NCBI RefSeq assembly: GCF_007197735.1
Contig: NZ_CP041637.1
Coordinates: 2,761,001 to 2,825,000, forward strand
Source of the DNA: Formosa sediminum
GTDB lineage: Bacteria > Bacteroidota > Bacteroidia > Flavobacteriales > Flavobacteriaceae
DNA length: 64,000 nucleotides
Reading direction: 5' to 3'
This document shows, in pieces, positions 16,781 to 25,254 of this stretch. The position numbers were made by a program, and so were the translations under genes. The notes beneath the pieces are model-generated. The model ran no database searches, was not told where the DNA came from, and was given only the letters and a program-made list of their open reading frames with translations. Numbering within the stretch: the stretch's first letter is position 1; the number at the start of each line of letters is the position of its first letter.

Positions 16781-18052
16781 ATGGTTATAAAAGATTATTA
16801 TTCGCTTTCGGAAGCGGCAGAAGTTTTAGGAAAAAGCAAAGAAACTCTACGTAGATGGGATAGAGATGGAAAATTGGATGCTGTTCGTGAGCCAGTTAGT
16901 AATTATAGAGTTTATCGAAAAGAAGATATTAATTCTTTAATTGAGCCTTTACTATCCGAAATAGATAATAATATTGACAATACTGAAGTCCCTCTTAAAG
17001 ATTATAAAGTACTTGAATTATTTGCAGGAGCAGGTGGCTTGGCAATCGGTTTAGAACAATCGGGAATTAAGTGTGCAGCTTTAAACGAAATAGATAAATG
17101 GGCTTGTAAAACATTAAGAGAAAACAGACCTAAATGGAATGTTTTACAAGGTGATATAAAAGAATTTAGTTTCACTAAATATAAAAATGAAGTTGAAATT
17201 GTAACAGGTGGTTTTCCTTGTCAGGCTTTTAGTTATGCAGGAAAAAAATTAGGATTAGAGGATGCAAGAGGGACTTTATTTTATGAATTTGCACGAGTAG
17301 TAAAAGAAGTTAATCCATTGATTTGTGTTGGTGAAAATGTGAAAGGATTATTATCTCACGATAAAGGGAAGACGTTACAGGGAATGATTTCTATTTTGGA
17401 TGAAATTGGATATAATGTTGTACCTGTTCAGGTATTAAAGGCAATTAATTACAATGTTCCTCAAAAAAGGGAGCGATTAATTTTAGTTGGAATAAGAAAA
17501 GATATTGATGTTGAGTATGAATATCCTACACCATATAATGTTATCTATAATTTATCTGATGCTCTTAAAAAAGGTGAGTTATATGATAAAGATGTTCCAA
17601 AATCAGAAGGGTCTAAATACCCTGAACATAAAATACAGGTTTTAGATTTAGTTCCTCCTAAAGGATACTGGAGAGATTTGCCACTTGATATTCAAAAAGA
17701 ATATATGGGTAAGAGTTTTTATTTGGGAGGTGGAAAAACTGGTATGGCGAGAAGAATAGGTTGGGATGAACCTAGTTTAACATTAACTTGTAGTCCTGCG
17801 CAAAAACAAACAGAAAGATGTCATCCTGATGAAACACGTCCTTTTACTGTTAGAGAATATGCCAGAATTCAAACATTTCCAGATGAATGGAAATTTGCTG
17901 GTTCAATTTCTCAACAGTATAAGCAAATTGGGAATGCAGTACCTTGCAATTTGGGAAAGGAACTAGGTTATTCTATTATTAAATTTTTAAATAGTGTTTA
18001 TTCAAAGTCGAATAAATCAGAATCTTCAATTTCTTTGGCTAAGGTCGTATAA
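16781..18052 (+). CDS. DNA cytosine-5 methyltransferase with N-terminal MerR-like HTH
   Basis: The protein has 423 residues from ATG 16781 (a TTG three codons earlier is also open). Residues 4-50 are a MerR/excisionase-type helix-turn-helix (SLSEAAEVLGKSKETLRRWD). The C5-MTase motifs follow in order: LELFAGAGGLAIGLE (SAM), GGFPCQAFSYAG (catalytic Cys), ENVKGLL, QKRERLILVG, and QIGNAVPCN near the end. The HTH may let the enzyme repress its own or the nuclease promoter. It is the only gene in the array on the + strand and runs into the converging nuclease gene, overlapping it by 55 bases. Predicted to protect GGNCC-type sites, by partner identity. Confidence 0.93.
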   Translation: MVIKDYYSLSEAAEVLGKSKETLRRWDRDGKLDAVREPVSNYRVYRKEDINSLIEPLLSEIDNNIDNTEVPLKDYKVLELFAGAGGLAIGLEQSGIKCAALNEIDKWACKTLRENRPKWNVLQGDIKEFSFTKYKNEVEIVTGGFPCQAFSYAGKKLGLEDARGTLFYEFARVVKEVNPLICVGENVKGLLSHDKGKTLQGMISILDEIGYNVVPVQVLKAINYNVPQKRERLILVGIRKDIDVEYEYPTPYNVIYNLSDALKKGELYDKDVPKSEGSKYPEHKIQVLDLVPPKGYWRDLPLDIQKEYMGKSFYLGGGKTGMARRIGWDEPSLTLTCSPAQKQTERCHPDETRPFTVREYARIQTFPDEWKFAGSISQQYKQIGNAVPCNLGKELGYSIIKFLNSVYSKSNKSESSISLAKVV

Positions 18053-18708
18053 CCTTTTTTGAAAAAATCTTCTGTATCCAAGTTTAAAATCATTTGGTCA
18101 AGATTAGAAACGAGCTTGTTATAGAAGTTTTCAAATCCTGTAAGCCTGTGCCAAAATTCTTTACCAATTATTACTGGAAACTGTTTGTCTATTTTTTGGT
18201 AATGTTGGCTTAATTGGTCTTCTTCACCATATAGAACACCTAAAATTAAATCAGAGTTGTTTAGGTTCATTGAATTTGTTCGTGCTAAATTGGTGACAGT
18301 TGTGAATTTTTTCAAAAGTGGATTTACGTCTTCTGAATTTATAGTGTTAGGTCCTGATTTGAGTTGACACCATTTTTTTCTATTATCAATTTTGTCCGTA
18401 AATTCAATATCCATTCCTTTTATTAAAGAACCTTGTGCAAGTCCAAGTTCAACAAACATATTTTGAATTCTCGTTCCAAATGAAGTGTTTATAGAAGTTC
18501 CTAAGATTCTTGGATAATATAGTGCTTTTGCTATTCCTATTGGCGTAAAATCATTCTCAAGTATTTTAGATAAGTATTTAACAATAATTGGGTTGATTTT
18601 ATATGATTTAAGTTTAGAATGTGTTTTTAAAGAATTTATCTTGTGGTTTTCAAAAATTTTCTCTTTGAAGTATTCCGTAATTATTTCTAGTAGTTCGTTT
18701 TCTGTCAT
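17998..18708 (-). CDS. Type II restriction endonuclease, Eco47II/Sau96I family
   Basis: This is a 236-residue protein. Family hallmarks: PRILGTSINTSFGTRIQNMF near residue 70, GMDIEFTDKIDNRKKWCQLK with the PD-(D/E)xK-like core (acidic residue and QxK), SGPNTINSEDV, NLARTNS, and LTGFENFY. Enzymes of this family cut GGNCC; specificity here is inferred from family resemblance, not shown. It converges on the methyltransferase and their 3' ends overlap by 55 bases, an arrangement that could tune expression by antisense transcription. The start ATG lies about 55 bases inside the cassette's high-coordinate end. Confidence 0.9.
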   Translation of the reverse strand: MTENELLEIITEYFKEKIFENHKINSLKTHSKLKSYKINPIIVKYLSKILENDFTPIGIAKALYYPRILGTSINTSFGTRIQNMFVELGLAQGSLIKGMDIEFTDKIDNRKKWCQLKSGPNTINSEDVNPLLKKFTTVTNLARTNSMNLNNSDLILGVLYGEEDQLSQHYQKIDKQFPVIIGKEFWHRLTGFENFYNKLVSNLDQMILNLDTEDFFKKGYTTLAKEIEDSDLFDFE

Positions 18709-18764
18709 ATTTCAAATATAAACTTTTTATTTTTTTGAAATACGAGATTCATCAAATGTGTGCC

Positions 18765-18889
18765 AACGTTTACGTATAAGAATAGTTGCGGTTTTGTGTG
18801 CGAGGATTTTCCGCAGGAAAATCAGACGTAACAAAATTGCAACGACTTTTGGTTAAGCACTAATCTAGCAATTATTTTTATACATTGTT
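18765..18889 (-). repeat. attC-like site 16
   Basis: Core-to-core 125 bp. Stem GTATAAGAATAGTTGC with GCAATTATTTTTATAC; spacers GTTTAC/ATT. It closes the cassette of 18887-19376. Confidence 0.87.
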
Positions 18890-18906
18890 GCCATTAGTTT
18901 TTTATT

Positions 18907-19359
18907 TCAGTCGTCGTAATAATCTCCGTCTTCCCAATCTTTTTTCCCAAGATAATCTCCACAAAAATTATAACGATTAATAGGTTTAACTTTATCCACA
19001 TTTTTGCCGTGACTGAAAATCCAAATTTCATTTCCGACAATTTTTATGCGATTAAATTTTCTTGCGTCAGAAGCATCCATTGAACTTATAAAAACTGATT
19101 TTTTTTCAAAAACTTCATTTCCATTTTGGTCAATAATTCGGTCAGTCACAATTACTTTTTTGTGTTTTAAAGTCCAGAATAAAAACTTGCGTTTCTTTTC
19201 AATTCGTTCCGTTTTCAGAGTTACGCTTTCAATTCCGCAATCAATTTTTTCGGTCAGAGTTTTGTTTTGTATTTCAAACGTTTTTATTCCGCTATTCAGA
19301 TTAATGAATACGAAAATCAGACTTAATGAAACTGAAAACATTGAATTTATTACGGTCAT
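18907..19359 (-). CDS. Secreted protein of unknown function
   Basis: This is a 150-residue protein. Residues 6-22 form a signal sequence (MFSVSLSLIFVFINLNSG), without a lipobox. The mature part is basic in its middle (RIEKKRKFLFWTLKHKK) and ends in a strongly acidic tail (KKDWEDGDYYDD). Two Cys (GIESVT preceded by Cys, and NFCGDY) could form a disulfide. No family recognised. Single gene in its cassette. Confidence 0.62.
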   Translation of the reverse strand: MTVINSMFSVSLSLIFVFINLNSGIKTFEIQNKTLTEKIDCGIESVTLKTERIEKKRKFLFWTLKHKKVIVTDRIIDQNGNEVFEKKSVFISSMDASDARKFNRIKIVGNEIWIFSHGKNVDKVKPINRYNFCGDYLGKKDWEDGDYYDD

Positions 19360-19373
19360 TTTAAATTAATGGC

Positions 19374-19562
19374 AACGGCTTCGGCTATGATTAGTACGGG
19401 AATAAATAGGCGATTAATTTCCGATTAAGCACTTAGCCAAAACTTTTTATTTTGTTTTAATTTTTCATTTTTAAAGCCAAATCAAAAGATTTGGCGGACT
19501 TCATAAAAATACGCTAAACTTTGGATTAAACACCAAAACCCGTATTAATTATAGCCATTGTT
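19374..19562 (-). repeat. attC-like site 17 (long variant)
   Basis: Core-to-core 189 bp. Stem GGCTATGATTAGTACGGG with CCCGTATTAATTATAGCC; spacers GGCTTC/ATT. The extra length is an inner AT-rich block containing TCAAAAGATTTGGCGGAC, shared with site 18. Confidence 0.86.
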
Positions 19563-20415
19563 GTAACCAGTTTTTCATTTTGGGATATCTTACTTTAAAT
19601 TCTTCCTCACTTAATTTGATTCCATTAAAATCTGGTTTTGTCGATTCTAATGTCATATTTTTCTTAAGTATAAAAACTCTGTCCGTATAACTCTTATTTG
19701 GCTTGAATGGTAATAATTCATTATGAATCAAAGTAGAATCAAACTCAAGTTGATATCCATTTATCCAAGCTATTTTGGCATATCCCATAGCTGGCTGAGA
19801 TATCAAGTCTTTATAAAAAGCTGAGTCTCGATTCCTTTTCTTATGTTCTTTTGTAGCTAAAGTATTTATAGATTCAAATACTAAGTCTTTATTTTTCTCA
19901 AGAATTCCTTTGAAAAAATTATAGTCAATTTTTAAAGCAACATTTTTTTTCATTTTGAGAAAAATATTATCCATTATTTTCAGATTCTCATCGAGGGCTT
20001 GATAGTCCTTATTCATCGATTTAATTATTGTATCGATATAAATATGACTCTTGCCAACTTTGACTAATTCTTTGTATGTTTTATTTTTTTTAGGTCCACT
20101 TCTTATAGTGTAATCTATTTTGTTAAAAGAATTTATAACCTCTAAGTTGTCTGATAAAATTGCATATAATGGACTATTACGTTTATAACTAAATATATCC
20201 TTATTGAAGGAACATTCTTCTAAATCTATTTTTGCACAATTAGAGAATGCTTCTTTACTTTTTTCGATATTTTTTTCAATCAAAAATTCATACCAAGCCT
20301 CAGATTCAAAAGACTGCCAAATCATATTCAATCCATTTTTGTAAATGAATTCTTTACTATTATATTTCTTTAGTCTTTCTTGACCTCTCCTATATGATTC
20401 TTTTAATTCTTGCAA
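19549..20415 (-). CDS. Hypothetical protein, stop codon inside the attC-like site
   Basis: This is a 288-residue protein. The start appears to be TTG at 20413-20415; the first in-frame ATG is 31 codons in and would cut off a charged helix (KESYRRGQERLKKYNSKEF) that looks genuine. There is no signal peptide. The sequence is Lys/Asn-rich and mostly helical. The final residues NWLQQWL run across the cassette core, and the TAA stop is provided by the repeat. No family recognised. Confidence 0.6.
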   Translation of the reverse strand: MQELKESYRRGQERLKKYNSKEFIYKNGLNMIWQSFESEAWYEFLIEKNIEKSKEAFSNCAKIDLEECSFNKDIFSYKRNSPLYAILSDNLEVINSFNKIDYTIRSGPKKNKTYKELVKVGKSHIYIDTIIKSMNKDYQALDENLKIMDNIFLKMKKNVALKIDYNFFKGILEKNKDLVFESINTLATKEHKKRNRDSAFYKDLISQPAMGYAKIAWINGYQLEFDSTLIHNELLPFKPNKSYTDRVFILKKNMTLESTKPDFNGIKLSEEEFKVRYPKMKNWLQQWL

Positions 20416-20434
20416 TTTTTTTGGAATTGGTTAC

Positions 20435-20625
20435 AACGGCTTCGGCTATGATTAGTACGGGAATTAAAAAGCGATTAATTTCCGATTAAGCAACTTAGCC
20501 AAAACTTTTTATTTTGTTTTAATTTTTTCATTTTAAAAGCTAAATCAAAAGATTTGGCGGACTTTATAAAAATACACTAAACTTTTGATTAAATACCAAA
20601 CCCCGTATTAATTATAGCCAATGTT
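20435..20625 (-). repeat. attC-like site 18 (long variant)
   Basis: Core-to-core 191 bp, close to site 17, with spacers GGCTTC/AAT. It closes the cassette of 20623-21540 (ends GTTAGCAATA and TATTGCTAAC). Confidence 0.86.
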
Positions 20626-20633
20626 AGCAATAG

Positions 20634-21521
20634 TTATTTTTCAACAACTATTACGATGGTTACTACAAATATCCCTTGAGTTTTTTGATTTAATATTACT
20701 CTATGATTTGAGGTTTCAAAAAGTTCACGACCTCCCTTATCTTCAATGTTCATATTTATGAAATTTAAATCAGCCAATTCTTTTCTATAAGTTTTGATTA
20801 AATCATCACTTATCACACAAGCAATTTCGTTTTTTTCTGTAATTTGAATTCTATCTCTTTGTCCTTTTACCCAGGTATTATTTTCAGTTTTTTTCCATTC
20901 AGGGTTGATTTTCTTTAGATGAATGTTTTTGTCACTTACACTCAATAAAGAGATTATTTCATTTATTTTAATCTCATCATAATCTATCTTTACAGTAGGG
21001 ATAATATTAATCATTTCAGGGTTTTCTTTTGAATACATAAGTTCAATGTTTTGTCCCTTATAATAATTTGAAATGTCATTGACGTTTTGGTCAACAATAA
21101 GTTCTTTTCCTTCTTTAGTGCTAAATTTAATGGTCAATGAGCTACTTCCTCCACCTTTTAATCTCTGAAAAGAAGTTAAATCTATTATCTCACCAGTAAC
21201 TTTATGTCCAGATTCTTTGATGTTACCTTTTTTTTGGTATGAAAAGTTGATGAAAAAAACAAAATACATTACTAATCCCGGTAATATAAGTAGTGGAGTA
21301 TATTTATATTTCTTTATTCCTGAGTATTTTGTTTTAACAACATAATCATTCCAGTTTTTAAAATTAAAAATAGCTTGAGCTAGTAAAATTGTAAATATTA
21401 CTCCTCCTATACCAGCGATTATAAATGGAGATTTGTTATAAATTTCTAAAGGAATTAAGTAATAAAATAGGATAAAAGTTATTATTAATAATATTATCCA
21501 AAGTACTTTTATGTTTTTCAT
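20634..21521 (-). CDS. DUF3592-like membrane protein
   Basis: This is a 295-residue protein. Three or so transmembrane segments lie in residues 5-125 (LWIILLIITFILFYYLIPL; FIIAGIGGVIFTILLAQAIF; LLILPGLVMYFVFFINF). A small beta domain follows with KVTGEIIDLTSF, SLTIKFSTKEGKE and YYKGQNIELMYSKENPE, the strand order of DUF3592 domains (unknown function, extracytoplasmic). The last 110 residues are a second soluble domain. Single gene in its cassette. Confidence 0.68.
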   Translation of the reverse strand: MKNIKVLWIILLIITFILFYYLIPLEIYNKSPFIIAGIGGVIFTILLAQAIFNFKNWNDYVVKTKYSGIKKYKYTPLLILPGLVMYFVFFINFSYQKKGNIKESGHKVTGEIIDLTSFQRLKGGGSSSLTIKFSTKEGKELIVDQNVNDISNYYKGQNIELMYSKENPEMINIIPTVKIDYDEIKINEIISLLSVSDKNIHLKKINPEWKKTENNTWVKGQRDRIQITEKNEIACVISDDLIKTYRKELADLNFINMNIEDKGGRELFETSNHRVILNQKTQGIFVVTIVIVVEK

Positions 21522-21537
21522 ATTTTAAATTATTGCT

Positions 21538-21660
21538 AACGTGTTTGTGTATGAGCAGTAGCGGATTATGTGCGACAGCCTTTCGATTAGCAATATACTT
21601 TATTAAAATGAAAAACGGTTTAAGTAATTACCTAAACCGCTATTACTTATACACGTTGTT
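21538..21660 (-). repeat. attC-like site 19
   Basis: Core-to-core 123 bp. Stem GTGTATGAGCAGTAGCGG with CCGCTATTACTTATACAC; spacers GTGTTT/GTT. It closes the Crp/SDR cassette (ends GTTGGCAGC and GCTGCCAAC). Confidence 0.87.
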
Positions 21661-21683
21661 GGCAGCTGGGCTTTTTTACGTCA

Positions 21684-22493
21684 TTATTCGTGTTCAAAAA
21701 ATCGCTTGTTCATTGTTGAAATTACATTTTCTATTCCATCTTTTCTCAGCCATTCATATTCTAATGTTGAAAGATTGCCAGCTGTGTAGTGTAATTGCTT
21801 TTTGTTGTCTGTCGCAGCTTGGAAAACTACATTGGCAATGGTTTCAGGTGTATCTTTTTTTGCATTTGAATCTGCTTTCATTGCCGTGATGTATTGATTA
21901 AAAACTTCCTGATAATTTTGATGAGAAACCATTTGTGCATTATTTCCAAAGCTAGTTTGCATATAAGCAGGAACAATTGTTTTTATATTGATTCCAAACT
22001 CATTTAGTTCGTAGCTCATTCCTTCCGTCCACGTTTCCAATGCTGATTTTGTTGCTGCATAAACTGCTACAAACGGATACGGAATATTAGCGGTTGAAGA
22101 TGTAACAGTAATAATCGTTCCGCTTTTTCTTGCTCTGAAGTAAGGAAGAAATGATTTTGTAACGAGTATTGTTCCTAAGAAATTAGTGTTGATCTGTCTT
22201 GTTAATTGTTCATCGCTAGCCCCCTCAAAAGCTCCCATAAGTCCATACGCTGCATTATTGAATAATACATCTACAGGACTTATTTTTTCTGCTTCAGAAG
22301 CTACTTGAGCAATTTGCTTGGCATTATTGATGTCCAACTTCAAAAGATGAATGTTTGGTAACTCAGTAAGTTCTGTTTCTTTTTCGGGATTACGCATTGT
22401 AGCAATTACCGTCCAACCATTTGCCGCAAATAATTTGGCAGTTGCTTTTCCTAATCCTGCTGATGCACCTGTAATAAAAATTGTTTTGTCCAT
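21684..22493 (-). CDS. Short-chain dehydrogenase/reductase
   Basis: This is a 269-residue protein of the classical SDR type: cofactor motif TGASAGLGKATAK (TGxxxGxG) at residues 7-19, NNAAYGLMG (the NNAG-like motif), catalytic Ser in TVTSSTANIP, and YAATKSALE with the YxxxK pair. Arg in MRNPEK after the second strand suggests NADP(H). Substrate unknown. It follows a Crp/Fnr-type regulator in the same cassette and has a copy of the same 16-bp palindrome upstream as that regulator, so it is probably its target. Confidence 0.93.
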   Translation of the reverse strand: MDKTIFITGASAGLGKATAKLFAANGWTVIATMRNPEKETELTELPNIHLLKLDINNAKQIAQVASEAEKISPVDVLFNNAAYGLMGAFEGASDEQLTRQINTNFLGTILVTKSFLPYFRARKSGTIITVTSSTANIPYPFVAVYAATKSALETWTEGMSYELNEFGINIKTIVPAYMQTSFGNNAQMVSHQNYQEVFNQYITAMKADSNAKKDTPETIANVVFQAATDNKKQLHYTAGNLSTLEYEWLRKDGIENVISTMNKRFFEHE

Positions 22494-22553
22494 TTTCTTT
22501 ATTTTTTAATATAAATTGATGGTACAAAAGTGCGCAGATTAGAAATGAACCTA

Positions 22554-22569
22554 TTTACCATATGGTAAA
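22554..22569. promoter_or_regulatory. Operator upstream of the SDR gene
   Basis: Perfect 16-bp palindrome TTTACCATATGGTAAA. A -7-like box CACTTTTG (minus strand, 22525-22532) lies 33 bases from its centre, a distance expected for activation at about -41. The same half-sites recur before the regulator gene. Confidence 0.7.
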
Positions 22570-22575
22570 ATCAGT

Positions 22576-23133
22576 TTAGCGAATATTTTTTCTTATTCTA
22601 CTCAACGACTGTTGTGTGATTCCTAAATATGAAGCGATGTATGATAAGGGAATGCGATTGACAAGTGTTGGATATTTTTCCATAAATTCCAGATAACGTG
22701 TCGTTGCATCTTGTGAAACTAGCGGACTTACTCGTTCCAATTTTTGCGCAAGTGATTTATTCGTAATCTTTTGAATAATATGTTCCCAATCAATTATAGT
22801 TTCAGAAATTTCTTTCCAATCTTTGTTAGAAAATACAAGTAGCTTACAATCTGTTGCAGCCTGTATATATTCCGTTGAAGGTGCATTATTTAAGTTGAAA
22901 AGAAGATGGTTTTCTTCAATGAAAATTTTAGTGATTTCTTCACCTTTGTTGTTGTAATAACAAATACGAATAATACCCTCAATAATAAACCCGACTTGTT
23001 TCAAAACTTTTCCCGCTTCTGCAAAATAGTCGTCTTTGTTAAGTTCGATTTCTTTTGCTTTGCTTGTAATCAAGTCAATTTGCTGTTTATTCAAATTACT
23101 ATATTGCAAGATGTACTCTATAAATTCTTTCAT
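22576..23133 (-). CDS. Crp/Fnr family transcriptional regulator
   Basis: This is a 185-residue protein. The N-terminal cyclic-nucleotide-binding-like barrel (residues 10-120: DYFAEAGKVLKQVGFIIEGIIRICYYNNKGEE) lacks an obvious phosphate-binding cassette, as in many Bacteroidetes members. The C-terminal part carries the winged-helix recognition region RIPLSYIASYLGITQQSLSRIRK. It heads a two-gene cassette with the SDR. A palindrome of the form TTTACCA-N2-TGGTAAA stands before both genes, suggesting that it controls itself and the SDR. Confidence 0.9.
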   Translation of the reverse strand: MKEFIEYILQYSNLNKQQIDLITSKAKEIELNKDDYFAEAGKVLKQVGFIIEGIIRICYYNNKGEEITKIFIEENHLLFNLNNAPSTEYIQAATDCKLLVFSNKDWKEISETIIDWEHIIQKITNKSLAQKLERVSPLVSQDATTRYLEFMEKYPTLVNRIPLSYIASYLGITQQSLSRIRKNIR

Positions 23134-23166
23134 TACTGCAAAATAATATATCCTTGTTTTGCGTCA

Positions 23167-23182
23167 TTTACCATTTGGTAAA
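23167..23182. promoter_or_regulatory. Operator upstream of the Crp/Fnr gene
   Basis: Perfect palindrome TTTACCATTTGGTAAA apart from its two central bases; half-sites identical to those at 22554-22569. Its centre is 32 bases from a -7-like box TTATTTTG (minus strand, 23139-23146). Confidence 0.7.
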
Positions 23183-23214
23183 AAGTGTATTTCTGTCGTT
23201 TTCGCCTTGCTGCC

Positions 23215-23394
23215 AACGGTCTCGTATATGGGTAGTGTGGGATTTCGAAGGCGATAGTTTCGAAATTCGCACGACTGCAAACGAGCCTTAATTTTATTTG
23301 TTAGTTTCGTTCATAAATATAATTATTGCGAGTGAGATAGAGGAACGAAACTTTAAATATTTCCCTAAACCCCGCATTACCTATATACATTGTT
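23215..23394 (-). repeat. attC-like site 20 (long variant)
   Basis: Core-to-core 180 bp. Stem GTATATGGGTAGTGTGGG with CCCCGCATTACCTATATAC; spacers GGTCTC/ATT. The inner block differs from that of sites 17 and 18. It closes the alpha/beta hydrolase cassette. Confidence 0.84.
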
Positions 23395-23396
23395 AC

Positions 23397-24269
23397 CTAG
23401 CGTATTTTATTCGTTATTTTCTCGATAGCCTCGTCCGTTAAATCTCTTAACGTCATAATATGGTCCGTTTCTGTTTCCCAAAATTCTTTCGGTTCTCTCG
23501 CAGAATCAAAAACATTTTTTCCTCGAAAGAAGGGAATATCTCTGTCTATTCGGCTGTGAATAATTAGTTTCGGAATGTTTTTTATATATGCAATGTCTCT
23601 AACAGCAACGTAATCTTGATTAAAGTCTTCTGGACTTTCTTCAGCTTTTTCTTTTAGATATTCAACAGGTGCATAATCAATCGCTAAACTTTGAGCTGAT
23701 TCCACAGTTCCGTCCAATACTAATAAATTTACTCTATTTTGATTGTCTTTAGTAATTTTTACTGCCATTTGTCCGCCTAATGACAGTCCATAAACGATTG
23801 TTTTTAAACTATCTTTTGTAGTTTTCCGAATAAAGTCTTGAAAAGCTATTTCCGTGTCCTTCATTACTCCTTTGTAATTAGGAATTCCAGTTGATTTTCC
23901 ATAACCTCTCCAATCTAAAGCATAAACTCCAAATCCGTTTTCGATTAATGGCTTAATCAGACTTTTATAAGAACTCACGTTTCCGCCAGCTCCGTGAACT
24001 AAAAAAATATTTGCTTTTTTATTTCCAGTTGCCTTAAATTCATAAGTGTATATTTTTATCGAGTCCTCAATGTTTAAAATAGATTCAGAATAATCTATAT
24101 CGTCCATATTAGCCATTTCTTTGGTTGGGAAATAGTATAATTTTGACTCGTCATTATTTACAATTGCTTTTATCATAGGGTTAGTTTGATAAAAATATGT
24201 TCCGATTCCAATTCCAATTAAGATTAGGATTAAAAAAGTCCATCCGATGATTTTCAATATTTTTTTCAT
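23397..24269 (-). CDS. Membrane-anchored alpha/beta hydrolase
   Basis: The protein has 290 residues from the ATG at 24267-24269; the longer frame upstream reads into the repeat and is rejected. One transmembrane segment lies at residues 6-24 (IGWTFLILILIGIGIGTYF). The hydrolase core shows the oxyanion motif VHGAGGN, nucleophile GLSLGG, the acid in SRIDRDIP, and the His in TDHIMTL. It probably works in the periplasm as an esterase or peptidase-like hydrolase (BEM46-like). Single gene in its cassette; its stop is only 3 bases from the GTT core. Confidence 0.88.
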   Translation of the reverse strand: MKKILKIIGWTFLILILIGIGIGTYFYQTNPMIKAIVNNDESKLYYFPTKEMANMDDIDYSESILNIEDSIKIYTYEFKATGNKKANIFLVHGAGGNVSSYKSLIKPLIENGFGVYALDWRGYGKSTGIPNYKGVMKDTEIAFQDFIRKTTKDSLKTIVYGLSLGGQMAVKITKDNQNRVNLLVLDGTVESAQSLAIDYAPVEYLKEKAEESPEDFNQDYVAVRDIAYIKNIPKLIIHSRIDRDIPFFRGKNVFDSAREPKEFWETETDHIMTLRDLTDEAIEKITNKIR

Positions 24270-24298
24270 TTGTACAAAGTTGATTTCATATGGTAGGT

Positions 24299-24421
24299 AA
24301 CGGTCGAGGCTATGAGTAGTTGCGTGGGTTAGCACGTAACTTTGCAAGTACATACCAAGTTGGAAATTCTGCAGGAATTTCCAAAGTAGGCGAGAACAAG
24401 CAATTACTTATAGCCATTGTT
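24299..24421 (-). repeat. attC-like site 21
   Basis: Core-to-core 123 bp, site-1 family; spacers GGTCGA/ATT. It closes the HigBA-like cassette (ends GTTGTGGTG and CACCACAAC). Confidence 0.87.
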
Positions 24422-24435
24422 GTGGTGTCGTTTTT

Positions 24436-24720
24436 TTATGCAGACATTGGTTTGACATTAATTTGCCCGCCAATCGCTTTCAAAACTTTCATTATTGTTC
24501 CAAATTGAGGTTTTGCTCCGTCGGATAAAGCTTTGTACAAACTTGGTCTGCTCATTCCTGTTTTTTCCGCAATTTTGGTCATTCCGATTGACTTGGCAAT
24601 GTTCCCAATTGCCACAATTAAATCAGAACTGTCTCCATCTTCGAGAACAGTATTCAGATATTCAGCAATCATTTCTTCGCTGTCTAAATAGTCCGCTATG
24701 TCAAATTTTGTAGTTGCCAT
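24436..24720 (-). CDS. Antitoxin with HTH (HigA-like addiction-module antidote)
   Basis: This is a 94-residue protein. Residues 42-65 form a helix-turn-helix (SIGMTKIAEKTGMSRPSLYKAL), preceded by a short helical N-terminal part (ADYLDSEEMIAEYLNTVLEDGD), the layout of the putative addiction-module antidote family. It follows the toxin gene with a one-base gap between the toxin stop and its ATG, the reversed toxin-first order usual for HigBA-like pairs. It should repress the operon through the palindrome upstream of the toxin. Confidence 0.88.
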   Translation of the reverse strand: MATTKFDIADYLDSEEMIAEYLNTVLEDGDSSDLIVAIGNIAKSIGMTKIAEKTGMSRPSLYKALSDGAKPQFGTIMKVLKAIGGQINVKPMSA

Positions 24721-24721
24721 T

Positions 24722-25024
24722 TTATTTGTCTTTTATTCTGTTCCAGATTTTTTTTGCTTTTTCTATATCTTTTTGTTGGGTCGATTTGTCTCCGCCAATT
24801 AAAAGAATAACAATTTTATTTTCTTTTTCTTTAAAATATACTCGATAGCCTTTAGCATAATTGATTCGCATTTCACTAATTCCGTCACCAACAGGTTTAC
24901 AATCACCAAAATGTTCATCGGTTTCGAGTTTCTGAATTCTAAAGAGAACTTTTGCTTTAGCTCTGATGTCTTTTAGCTTTCTAATCCACTTATCAAATTC
25001 AGGTGTCTTTTCGGTTATTATCAT
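24722..25024 (-). CDS. RelE/HigB-like toxin (addiction-module killer protein)
   Basis: This is a 100-residue protein: FDKWIRKLKDIRAKAKVLFRIQKLE at the start (two helices), then GDCKPVGDGISEMRINYAKGYRVYF and IVILLIGGDKSTQQKDIEKAKKIW. This is the addiction-module killer pattern of the RelE superfamily, ribosome-dependent mRNA interferases. It is the first gene of the cassette, with the antitoxin directly behind. Different family from the ParDE pair in the cassette of 1653-2290, so the two TA pairs are not duplicates. Confidence 0.9.
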   Translation of the reverse strand: MIITEKTPEFDKWIRKLKDIRAKAKVLFRIQKLETDEHFGDCKPVGDGISEMRINYAKGYRVYFKEKENKIVILLIGGDKSTQQKDIEKAKKIWNRIKDK

Positions 25025-25032
25025 TTATAAAA

Positions 25033-25056
25033 TGTATCCATTTAGATACAAAATTA
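25033..25056 (-). promoter_or_regulatory. Promoter and operator of the HigBA-like pair
   Basis: On the minus strand a -7 box TAATTTTG (25049-25056) is followed at once by an inverted repeat, TGTATC-N6-GATACA (25033-25050), that would cover the transcription start. This fits autorepression. I see no good -33 box. Confidence 0.6.
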
Positions 25057-25121
25057 CATTTTTTTTTGGTTTATAAAAAGTAAAATTAGATTTATTCTAG
25101 AGTTCCGATAAAATGCACCAC

Positions 25122-25246
25122 AACGTGTTTGTATAAGAAAAGTTGCGTGTTTGTGTGCGAGGATTTTCCGAAGGAAAATCAGAAGCTAGCAAACGAGCAA
25201 CTAACTTTGGTTTAGCTAAAACTAGCAATTTTTTTTATACGGTGTT
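25122..25246 (-). repeat. attC-like site 22
   Basis: Core-to-core 125 bp. Stem GTATAAGAAAAGTTGC with GCAATTTTTTTTATAC; spacers GTGTTT/GGT. It closes the cassette of 25244-25828. Confidence 0.87.
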
Positions 25247-25254
25247 ACCTGTAG

